A DNA stretch of 5,763 nucleotides from positions 1-5,763 of the forward strand of contig JAGNPU010000142.1 of NCBI GenBank assembly GCA_017989485.1, written 5' to 3'. The first letter of the stretch is position 1. The number at the start of each line of letters is the position of its first letter. Source of the DNA: Neisseriaceae bacterium (GTDB lineage Bacteria > Pseudomonadota > Gammaproteobacteria > Burkholderiales > Neisseriaceae). Shown piece by piece: positions 1-5,237 of the stretch. A model generated the notes under the pieces. The model was not told the origin of the DNA and made no database searches. It worked only from the letters and a program-made list of their open reading frames with translations. The position numbers and the translations under genes were made by a program.

Positions 1-12
1 GGCCCAATGAAT

Positions 13-17
13 AAAGG
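13..17 (+). promoter_or_regulatory. Ribosome binding site deciding the yhhQ start
   Basis: AAAGG lies 7 nt before the ATG at 25. The alternative ATG at 7 has only GGCCCA before it in the window, so no binding site can be seen for it. This favours the shorter protein. Confidence 0.7.
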
Positions 18-24
18 TTTGAAC

Positions 25-681
25 ATGTTTGCATTCAGTACCCAACAACAGCAAAAAGCCCTTTTATGGCTGTCTTTTTTCCATATCTTAGTGATTGCCT
101 CCAGTAATTATTTGGTGCAGCTGCCCTTTACGATTTTTGGTTTTCACACCACCTGGGGGGCGTTTACCTTCCCGTTTATTTTCTTAACCACCGACTTAAC
201 CATACGGGTGTTTGGCGCGGCCTTGGCCCGAAAAATCATTTTTGTGGTGATGTTGCCGGCGCTGCTGATTTCCTATTATGTGTCGGTGCTGTTTTTTGAC
301 GGGGCGTGGTCGGGCTGGGGCAGCATGGCCCAGTTCAACCTGTTTGTGGCGCGCATTGCGCTGGCCAGCTTCATGGCCTATGTCATCGGCCAACTCATGG
401 ACATTTATGTGTTTAACCGTTTGCGCCAGATGCCGCAATGGTGGGTGGCACCAGCGGTGGCGGCGGTGTTTGGCAATGCCGTCGACACGGTGGCGTTTTT
501 TGGCATCGCTTTTTTTCGCAGCGACGATGCCTTTATGGCGGCGAACTGGCCGGAAATTGCGACGGTGGATTACGTTTTTAAAATCGTCATCTGTGCGCTG
601 TTTTTCTTGCCCTTGTACGGGGTGTTGCTGAAGTACTTATTGGCCAAATTGACTCAGGTTAAGCCGCCAAAGCGTGCTTAA
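25..681 (+). CDS. yhhQ: YhhQ-family 7-cyano-7-deazaguanine/preQ1 transporter
   Basis: This is an inner-membrane transporter. The E. coli homologue YhhQ imports the queuosine precursors preQ0 and preQ1 for tRNA modification. The 218-residue product follows E. coli YhhQ (about 221 aa) along its whole length as I recall it: SSNYLVQLP at residues 26-34, FHTTWGAF at 40-47, TDLTIRVFG at 56-64, QFNLFVARI at 103-111 and VFNRLRQ at 129-135. About six hydrophobic segments are visible, near residues 12-33, 44-60, 70-91, 106-126, 143-168 and 185-210. I chose the ATG at 25, not the in-frame ATG at 7: AAAGG at 13-17 sits 7 nt before it, and the protein then begins MFAFSTQQ, like E. coli MNVFSQTQ. Its promoter, and any preQ1 riboswitch, would lie outside the window. 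The terminator right after the stop separates it from the ABC operon. Function comes from homology and the family call is firm. Confidence 0.94.
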   Translation: MFAFSTQQQQKALLWLSFFHILVIASSNYLVQLPFTIFGFHTTWGAFTFPFIFLTTDLTIRVFGAALARKIIFVVMLPALLISYYVSVLFFDGAWSGWGSMAQFNLFVARIALASFMAYVIGQLMDIYVFNRLRQMPQWWVAPAVAAVFGNAVDTVAFFGIAFFRSDDAFMAANWPEIATVDYVFKIVICALFFLPLYGVLLKYLLAKLTQVKPPKRA

Positions 682-695
682 GTTGGTGGTGACGC

Positions 696-733
696 AAGCC
701 CCCTCATTCATGGCTGAATGAGGGGGCTTTTTT
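696..733 (+). terminator. Strong intrinsic terminator after yhhQ
   Basis: A perfect 15-bp inverted repeat (696-710 with 715-729) encloses a TGGC loop and runs into six T (728-733). The stem carries a GCCCCCTC/GAGGGGGC core. It starts 15 nt after the yhhQ stop. Read on the other strand, the stem is not followed by a T run, so it should stop rightward transcription only. It isolates the downstream ABC operon from yhhQ read-through. Confidence 0.95.
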
Positions 734-890
734 GGGTCTGGTCTGGGTATTATATTCTAGGATGTTGGTGGCCAATGGGCACGAAGACGCTGATGTTGTT
801 TGGCCTGGCGGCGATTCTTGATGGGTTATTTTATGCCGATTGGTTTTCTGTTTTGTCTGAAAGTAATAAAGATATTAAGGCCTTACTTTT
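734..890. other. Non-coding part of the yhhQ-glnH gap, nothing recognised
   Basis: The gap between yhhQ and glnH is 336 nt. Apart from the terminator at its left end and the palindromes and promoter at its right end, I see no recognisable element here. An open frame on the + strand (718-918, 66 codons) starts inside the terminator stem, has no good ribosome site and resembles no family I know. An internal ATG at 775 with AGGAT 11 nt upstream would give 47 residues, but support is weak. Base composition shifts from mixed to AT-rich at about 840. Confidence 0.5.
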
Positions 891-902
891 ATTTTGCAAA
901 AT
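891..902. repeat. 12-bp perfect palindrome upstream of the glnH promoter
   Basis: ATTTTGCAAAAT is a perfect palindrome centred about 35 bp before the centre of the palindrome at 925-938. The stretch from 894 (TTGCAAAATTATTT) is also an imperfect direct repeat of that from 923 (TTGCAAATTAATTT), matching at 12 of 14 positions. It may be an accessory operator. AT-rich DNA throws up such palindromes by chance, so confidence is limited. Confidence 0.35.
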
Positions 903-922
903 TATTTTCATTCATTAATTGA

Positions 923-952
923 TTGCAAATTAATTTGCCTTATGGTTATGAT
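923..952 (+). promoter_or_regulatory. Candidate sigma70-type promoter of the glnHPQ operon
   Basis: A -10-like TATGAT (947-952, five of six consensus positions) lies 18 bp after TTGCAA (923-928, four of six). The expected start point near 959-961 would leave a leader of roughly 58 nt before the glnH ATG. A second pairing, TTGATT (919-924) with TATGGT (941-946) and a 16-bp spacer, is also possible. This is the most AT-rich part of the window and the only sizeable non-coding space before the operon. Confidence 0.42.
925..938. promoter_or_regulatory. 14-bp perfect palindrome, candidate operator
   Basis: GCAAATTAATTTGC is perfectly symmetrical. It overlaps the proposed -35 and the promoter spacer, where a bound repressor would block polymerase. 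MurR/RpiR regulators such as HexR are known to bind AT-rich inverted repeats, and one is encoded in the same operon, so it is the obvious candidate binder. That link is inference. No second copy was seen before the regulator or aminotransferase genes. Confidence 0.42.
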
Positions 953-1004
953 GAAATGGTGTTGTGGCTCTAAATTATATCAATAGCAACATTTACGCTT
1001 CTAC

Positions 1005-1010
1005 AAAGGA
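1005..1010 (+). promoter_or_regulatory. Ribosome binding site deciding the glnH start
   Basis: AAAGGA lies 7 nt before the ATG at 1018. This supports that start over the in-frame GTG at 964, which would add 18 residues before an otherwise normal lipoprotein signal, and over the ATG at 1027, which would be 16 nt from the site. Confidence 0.8.
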
Positions 1011-1017
1011 AACCATT

Positions 1018-1812
1018 ATGGCATTAATGAAAAAGAATATTGGGACGTGGGCAGCCGCATTGGCACTAGGCGCCACGACGATGTTGTCGGCCTGTTCTGA
1101 CTCTGGCTCTCAGTCGGCTTCTGCGCCGGCCACCGACGCCAAAAAAGAGCTGGTGGTGGTGGTCGACACCGCGTTTGTGCCGTTCGAATTTAAAGAAGGC
1201 GACCGCTATGTCGGGTTTGACATCGACTTGTGGGATGCGATTGCCAAAGAGAATGCCTGGACGTACAGGGTGCAACCTATGGACTTCAACGGCATCTTGC
1301 CTTCTCTGCAAACCGGCAATGCGGATGCGGCCTTGGCCGGCATCACCATCACCGAAGAACGTAAAAAAGCGATCGCGTTTTCTGATGGCTATTACGACAG
1401 CGGCTTTAAATTGCTGGTGCGCACCGACAGCGACATCACCAGCGTGGACAACTTAGGCGGCAAAATTTTGGCGATCAAAACCGGCACGTCTGCGGCCGAA
1501 TACGCCAAAGAACATTTCAAAAACACAGAGCTGCGTCAGTTCCCCAATATTGACAATGCCTACCTAGAACTGCAAACCGGTCGCGTGGATGCGGTGATGC
1601 ACGACACCCCTAATATCTTGTACTACGCCGCCACGGCGGGCGCAGGCAAGGTCAAAGACGTGGGCGAACAAATGCAGGCGCATGAATACGGCATTGCCTT
1701 CCCACAAAACAGCCCTTTGGTGGCCGACGTCAACACGGCTTTGGCCAAGCTGAAAGCCGATGGCCGTTACAACGCCATGTACAAAAAATGGTTTGGCAAA
1801 GACCCAGCATAG
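1018..1812 (+). CDS. glnH: Glutamine-type ABC transporter substrate-binding lipoprotein
   Basis: This is the periplasmic solute-binding subunit (SBP_bac_3 family, 264 aa) that delivers ligand to GlnP-GlnQ. A lipoprotein signal covers residues 1-25 with lipobox LSAC and lipidated Cys26, then a Ser/Ala-rich linker up to about residue 42. The mature domain matches E. coli GlnH closely: DTAFVPFEF at 50-58, FDIDLW at 67-72, LAGITIT at 106-112, [10 protein letters not shown] at 173-182, HDTPNILY at 195-202 and YKKWFG near the C-terminus. Aligned by eye, the glutamine contacts I recall for E. coli GlnH (mature numbering) are kept: Asp10, Phe13, Phe50, Gly68, Thr70, Arg75, Lys115, His156 and Asp157 correspond to Asp50, Phe53, Phe90, Gly108, Thr110, Arg115, Lys154, His195 and Asp196. 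Gly119 is Ser158 here. E. coli GlnH is a soluble protein, so the membrane anchor is a difference. Glutamine is the best ligand guess, though the operon context leaves room for a glutamine-like conjugate. Confidence 0.94.
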   Translation: MALMKKNIGTWAAALALGATTMLSACSDSGSQSASAPATDAKKELVVVVDTAFVPFEFKEGDRYVGFDIDLWDAIAKENAWTYRVQPMDFNGILPSLQTGNADAALAGITITEERKKAIAFSDGYYDSGFKLLVRTDSDITSVDNLGGKILAIKTGTSAAEYAKEHFKNTELRQFPNIDNAYLELQTGRVDAVMHDTPNILYYAATAGAGKVKDVGEQMQAHEYGIAFPQNSPLVADVNTALAKLKADGRYNAMYKKWFGKDPA

Positions 1813-1858
1813 TCTGAGCAACGCCGTTTAATCAGTTGAAAAAGGGATAGGAACGCGG

Positions 1859-2515
1859 ATGACTTTTGATTGGGGTGTGGTGTATACGGCTTTGCCTGCG
1901 CTGTTACAGGGGGCAAAGCTGACCCTATGGATTACCGCCATAGGGTTGTTGGGCGGCACGTTCATCGGGTTGGTGTTGGGCCTGATGCGTGCTTATGGCA
2001 AGGTGCTGAGCAATACGCTGGCGACGATTTACATCGAGCTGGTGCGCGGCACGCCGATTGTGGTGCAGGTGATGTTTATTTACTTTGCCCTCCCTTTGTT
2101 GGCCAATATTCGCGTCGATCCCTTAACCGCCGCCATCACCGCCATTGTGGTGAATGCGGCGGCTTATATTGCCGAAATTGTGCGCGGGGCTTTTCTGTCG
2201 GTGTCTGATGGCCTGAAAGAAGCCGGCTTGGCGCTGGGTTTGCCGATGTGGAAGGTGTTGATTTTTGTGATTGGCCCTGTGGCCATTCGTCGGATCATTC
2301 CCCCTTTGGGCAATCAGTTTATTGTGAGCCTCAAAGACACGTCTTTGTTCATTGTGATTGGCGTGGGCGAGTTGACTCGTCAGGGTCAGGAAATCATGGC
2401 GTCGAACTTCCGAGCGGTGGAAATCTGGTCGGCGGTGGCGGTGCTGTACCTGCTGATGATTGGGGTGTTGACGATTACCCTGCGCATTATTGAAAAAAGG
2501 ATGAGGATATTATGA
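1859..2515 (+). CDS. glnP: Glutamine-type ABC transporter permease
   Basis: This is the inner-membrane subunit (HisM/GlnP type, 218 aa; E. coli GlnP is 219) that forms the translocation path, probably as a homodimer because only one permease gene is present. The family signature [11 protein letters not shown] is at residues 60-70. The cytoplasmic EAA loop that contacts the ATPase is EAGLALG at 121-127. [12 protein letters not shown] and ELTRQGQEI follow in the C-terminal half, as in E. coli. Hydrophobic segments lie near residues 20-42, 66-82, 89-108, 150-172 and 188-210. The ATG at 1859 has TAGGA (1848-1852) 6 nt upstream and starts 46 nt after the glnH stop. The stop overlaps the glnQ start (ATGA, 2512-2515), which suggests translational coupling. 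A 9-bp hairpin lies within codons 22-30. Confidence 0.95.
   Translation: MTFDWGVVYTALPALLQGAKLTLWITAIGLLGGTFIGLVLGLMRAYGKVLSNTLATIYIELVRGTPIVVQVMFIYFALPLLANIRVDPLTAAITAIVVNAAAYIAEIVRGAFLSVSDGLKEAGLALGLPMWKVLIFVIGPVAIRRIIPPLGNQFIVSLKDTSLFIVIGVGELTRQGQEIMASNFRAVEIWSAVAVLYLLMIGVLTITLRIIEKRMRIL
1922..1946 (+). repeat. Intragenic inverted repeat near the start of glnP
   Basis: ACCCTATGG (1922-1930) and CCATAGGGT (1938-1946) are perfectly complementary around a 7-nt loop, with a possible G-T pair outside. It begins 63 nt into glnP. Both arms use codons otherwise rare in the gene: CTA for Leu occurs only here, and ATA for Ile only here and once at the gene's end. There is no T run, so it is not a classical terminator. 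A role in tuning or stabilising mRNA between the abundant binding protein and the permease is possible. Confidence 0.45.
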
Positions 2516-3240
2516 GCATGATCCTTTTTGACAAAGTATTGAAAAAATTTGGCCGCAACGTCGTGCTGGATCACGTTGATTTAAGCATAGAGCAGGGCGA
2601 GGTGGTGGTGGTGATCGGGCCTTCTGGCTCGGGTAAATCCACGCTGTTGCGGTGCATTAATGCCTTAGAAAAAATCAACGGCGGCGATCTGGTGGTCGAT
2701 GGCTTAAGCGTGTTGGCCAGCAAAGCCGTGGTGCGGGAAATCCGGCAAGAGGCGGGCATGGTGTTTCAACAGTTTAATTTATTTCCGCAGCTAACGGCCT
2801 TGCAAAACGTGGCGTTTGGTCCGCGGCATGTGCGCGGCACGTCGACCAAAATGGCGGAGCAAGAAGCGGCGGCACTGCTGCAAAAAGTGGGCTTGGGCGA
2901 TCGGCAAGACCATTATCCAGCGCAGCTGTCCGGTGGCCAGCAGCAACGGGTGGCGATTGCCAGAGCCTTGGCGGTCAAGCCCAAGCTGATGCTGTTTGAC
3001 GAGCCGACGTCGGCGTTGGATCCGGAGCTACGGCAAGAAGTATTGAAAGTGATGCAGGCCTTGGCCGAAGAAGGCATGACCATGGTGGTGGTGACCCATG
3101 AAATTGGCTTTGCCAAAAAGGTGGGCACGCGTTTAATATTTATGGAAAACGGACAGATTGCGGTGGATGGCGACCCTAGGGCGCTGCTGGACAACCCAAC
3201 CAATCCTCGATTGTGTGACTTCTTAAGACACGTGGAGTAA
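2512..3240 (+). CDS. glnQ: Glutamine-type ABC transporter ATP-binding subunit
   Basis: This cytoplasmic ATPase drives import through GlnP (242 aa; E. coli GlnQ is 240). All nucleotide-binding motifs are intact: Walker [10 protein letters not shown] at residues 36-44, Q-loop in VFQQF at 84-88, signature LSGGQ at 139-143, Walker B LMLFDE at 159-164, D-loop SALD at 167-170 and the switch His196 in VTHE. Extended stretches such as [33 protein letters not shown] and [16 protein letters not shown] follow the GlnQ/HisP type of polar amino acid ATPases. The ATG at 2512 overlaps the glnP stop. GAGGA (2503-2507) is 4 nt before it, and a second ATG at 2518 is 10 nt from the same site, so the true start could be two codons later. 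The C45 gene follows after 4 nt. Confidence 0.95.
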   Translation: MSMILFDKVLKKFGRNVVLDHVDLSIEQGEVVVVIGPSGSGKSTLLRCINALEKINGGDLVVDGLSVLASKAVVREIRQEAGMVFQQFNLFPQLTALQNVAFGPRHVRGTSTKMAEQEAAALLQKVGLGDRQDHYPAQLSGGQQQRVAIARALAVKPKLMLFDEPTSALDPELRQEVLKVMQALAEEGMTMVVVTHEIGFAKKVGTRLIFMENGQIAVDGDPRALLDNPTNPRLCDFLRHVE

Positions 3241-3244
3241 GGCG

Positions 3245-4249
3245 ATGCTGTCATTTTTGACCATTAAAGGCGATCATTTTGACGTGGGTGAGGCCTTGGG
3301 GCGATTTGGGGCGGCGGCTTTTCGCCGCTTTCAGCAGGAAAGCCCCGCGTGGTCGCGCCTGTTGGCGTGGCTGCCCAGCCCTAAACTGCAGCAAATGGCG
3401 GCCCTTGTGGAAACCCATTATCCAGCCTATTGGCAGGAATTGCAGGGGCTGGCACAGGGGCTAGACGTTCCGTTTGAACAGGTATTGCTGTGGAACTGTC
3501 GCGGCGATTTATGGGCATTGTCACCAGATGGCTGCACCAGCATCCAAACGGCAGGGGTCGATTTTTCTTTGGCCCATAACGAAGATGGCGACCCTTTGTT
3601 TCGTGACCACTGCGGGCTGGCTCACGTGTGCGTGGGCGACGAAGAGTATGTGTCGTTTTTTTATCCGGGTTCTTTATTGGGCCATACCTTTGCCACCAAC
3701 CGTCATGGCTTGGCGATCACGGTGAATAATTTACGGCTGCAAAACGAGGACGTGGGCATGCCGCGGATGGTGTTGACGCGGGCGGCGCTTGCCGCCTCCA
3801 GTGCCCAAGAGGTCATGGCCCTGCTGCAGCGTCATCCCCGAGCGGGCGGCTTTCATTTGACGGTGGCCGAGTTGGCCAGTCAAGAAATGTATGGCATTGA
3901 GTTTGGGCCTTATGACTGTTCGCAGCAGCGCGTACGCGACGCCTCACTCCATGCCAACCACATGATACATGAGGCCATGAGGCCGTATCCGCAGCTGATT
4001 ACGGGCTCGTCGGCCTTTCGGCAGCTGGTGGGCGATCAACTCCTGGCCCAGGGGCTGACGCCGTTGGCGATTTTGCGGCATCAGGGCCACCCGCACTATC
4101 CGATTTATCGTGATGGGGCATCCGATAGCGACAATGAAAACACTTTAGCGACCGTCCATTTTGTGGCCAACGGTCAGAGCTGGGATTGGGCCGTGTATGA
4201 GGCGGCCGAAACACCCACCTTTCGATTTAGGAACTGTCAGCAGCTATGA
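3245..4249 (+). CDS. C45-family self-processing acyltransferase/amide hydrolase
   Basis: This 334-residue protein belongs to peptidase family C45, an Ntn-hydrolase group that includes fungal acyl-CoA:6-aminopenicillanic acid acyltransferase (AAT) and insect Tan (N-beta-alanyl-dopamine hydrolase). These enzymes cut themselves before a Cys, which becomes the N-terminal nucleophile. Here DGCTS at residues 95-99 predicts cleavage between Gly96 and Cys97, giving chains of about 96 and 238 residues. AAT cuts at Gly102-Cys103. Asp114, 17 residues after the Cys, fits the catalytic Asp121 of AAT. Other family-like stretches are TNRHGLAITVNN at 151-162, GMPRMVLTRAAL at 171-182, HANHM at 236-240 and TLATVHF near the C-terminus. 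No signal peptide or membrane segment is seen, so it is probably cytoplasmic. GGAG (3234-3237), inside the end of glnQ, is 7 nt before the ATG. Being within the ABC operon suggests it acts on what the importer brings in, but the substrate and the direction (hydrolysis or acyl transfer) are unknown. Confidence 0.86.
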   Translation: MLSFLTIKGDHFDVGEALGRFGAAAFRRFQQESPAWSRLLAWLPSPKLQQMAALVETHYPAYWQELQGLAQGLDVPFEQVLLWNCRGDLWALSPDGCTSIQTAGVDFSLAHNEDGDPLFRDHCGLAHVCVGDEEYVSFFYPGSLLGHTFATNRHGLAITVNNLRLQNEDVGMPRMVLTRAALAASSAQEVMALLQRHPRAGGFHLTVAELASQEMYGIEFGPYDCSQQRVRDASLHANHMIHEAMRPYPQLITGSSAFRQLVGDQLLAQGLTPLAILRHQGHPHYPIYRDGASDSDNENTLATVHFVANGQSWDWAVYEAAETPTFRFRNCQQL

Positions 4250-4279
4250 GGTCCTTCCGGGCCAATATGGAAAGGCATT

Positions 4280-5197
4280 ATGCACGTATGCGCACAGCCA
4301 CCCAATACGGTGAAGGGCCTACAAGTATTGGTCATGGACATCGCCAAGAAACGCAGCCACATTACCCTGGGGCGCAAATCCTATGCGGTTTTGGTGCGGC
4401 TGGTTAACCAGCCTGAGCGCGTGGCCACTCAGTCAATCACCGAATTGGCTCAGTGGATGGGCACCAGCCCCTCGACCCTAAGCCGCTTGTCGATACGTCT
4501 GGGTTATCGTGGATTTAGCGATTTTCAGTCGGTGTTTAATCGCGCCATCGTGGGCGCACACAGGCTGTTTTATGCTGAAAAAGCCCATGAGTTGATGCAG
4601 CTTGCTTTACCGACGACAGAGGCCCCTAGCCGGGCGTTGATGATGCAGCTGGCGCTGGAAACCGTGGGCAATATGAATGATTTATTGCGGCAGTTGGATG
4701 AGGCGCAGCTGGCTCGAGTGGCGAAACAGTTGGCCATGAGTCGAGCCATACGGGTGTATGGCCTGAGGCAAATGCACGCCATCAGCAGCTTTATGACCTA
4801 TGGCTTGAGCATGTTGCGGACCAATGTGGCCATGCTGACCGGGCCTGGCTCTGGCGTGGCCGAAAGCCTGTCCCAAATGGGGCACGGCGACATCCTGATG
4901 GTGGTGAGTGTGGCACCGTATACCAAGATGACGATTAAGGTTGCACAGGCGGCAACGCAAATGGGCATCCACGTGATTGCCCTGACAGATACCGTTGGCT
5001 CTCCCTTAGTGGCCCATGCGGCCGAAGCATTTTTGATCCCACACCAAAGCAGTTTCATCAGCAACAGCATTGGGACGTATATCGTCTTTTGCGAGGGTTT
5101 GCTGAATTTAGTGGCCACAGAGTTAGGTGATCAAGCGATTCACACCTTGCAACAGCGTGAGCAGTCCATCCATCAATTGGATATTGAAACCGATTGA
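4280..5197 (+). CDS. MurR/RpiR-family transcriptional regulator
   Basis: This is a DNA-binding regulator of 305 residues. An N-terminal HTH_6 domain spans about residues 25-100, with the helix-turn-helix in SITELAQWMGTSPSTLSRL (52-70) followed by the family's LGYRGFSDFQ (74-83). A C-terminal SIS-like domain spans about 140-270. Usual RpiR proteins carry GxGxS and SxSGxT motifs for sugar phosphates. Here the matching places read VYGLRQMH (159-166) and VSVAPYTKM (209-217), so a sugar-phosphate effector is unlikely. The ATG at 4280 has GGAAAGG (4269-4275) 4 nt upstream. The in-frame ATG at 4334 (Met19) would also keep the whole HTH domain, but its nearest purine-rich site is 16 nt away. It lies 30 nt after the C45 gene and 40 nt before the aminotransferase, so it probably controls this operon, perhaps through the palindrome at 925-938. 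Family firm, effector unknown. Confidence 0.9.
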   Translation: MHVCAQPPNTVKGLQVLVMDIAKKRSHITLGRKSYAVLVRLVNQPERVATQSITELAQWMGTSPSTLSRLSIRLGYRGFSDFQSVFNRAIVGAHRLFYAEKAHELMQLALPTTEAPSRALMMQLALETVGNMNDLLRQLDEAQLARVAKQLAMSRAIRVYGLRQMHAISSFMTYGLSMLRTNVAMLTGPGSGVAESLSQMGHGDILMVVSVAPYTKMTIKVAQAATQMGIHVIALTDTVGSPLVAHAAEAFLIPHQSSFISNSIGTYIVFCEGLLNLVATELGDQAIHTLQQREQSIHQLDIETD

Positions 5198-5227
5198 GGG
5201 GATGGGTTAAGTAGGTTTATTCATCAT

Positions 5228-5232
5228 GGAAG
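5228..5232 (+). promoter_or_regulatory. Ribosome binding site deciding the aminotransferase start
   Basis: GGAAG lies 5 nt before the ATG at 5238. An in-frame ATG at 5226 overlaps this site and has only AGG (5213-5215) 10 nt upstream. The start at 5238 also gives the MSHIIHRS beginning usual for this aminotransferase group. Confidence 0.55.
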
Positions 5233-5237
5233 CCATA

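Noticed and set aside
778..791. Possible sigma54 (-24/-12) promoter, considered because glutamine genes can be nitrogen controlled
   Set aside because: GGGCACG is present, but the GC of the -12 element is not at the required 10-bp spacing, and the site is over 200 nt from glnH.
841..862. DNA-uptake-like GTCTGAA near 855, as in Neisseria
   Set aside because: Only part of the core matches, and no full-length or repeated uptake sequence was found in the window.
718..918. 66-codon open frame on the + strand after yhhQ
   Set aside because: Its ATG lies inside the terminator stem, it lacks a convincing ribosome site, its end overlaps the palindrome at 891-902, and the peptide resembles no family I know.
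964..1017. Extended glnH start at GTG 964
   Set aside because: It would add 18 residues ahead of a normal lipoprotein signal, whereas AAAGGA sits 7 nt before the ATG at 1018.
1814..1834. CTGA/TCAG pairing in the glnH-glnP gap as an attenuator
   Set aside because: Only four pairs around a long loop, so not a credible structure. The hairpin inside glnP is far stronger.
3311..3328. GCGGCG/CGCCGC inverted repeat within the C45 gene
   Set aside because: The six-bp stem lies inside confident coding sequence with no T run after it, and such repeats are expected in GC-rich Ala/Arg codons.
3999..4214. Minus-strand open frame opposite the C45 gene, and similar frames elsewhere on both strands
   Set aside because: They lie opposite or within confident genes, have low-complexity compositions typical of shadow frames, and match no family.
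4250..4264. Short GGTCC/GGGCC hairpin between the C45 gene and the regulator
   Set aside because: It has only five pairs including a G-T, with no following T run. It is too weak for a terminator, so the genes are kept in one operon.
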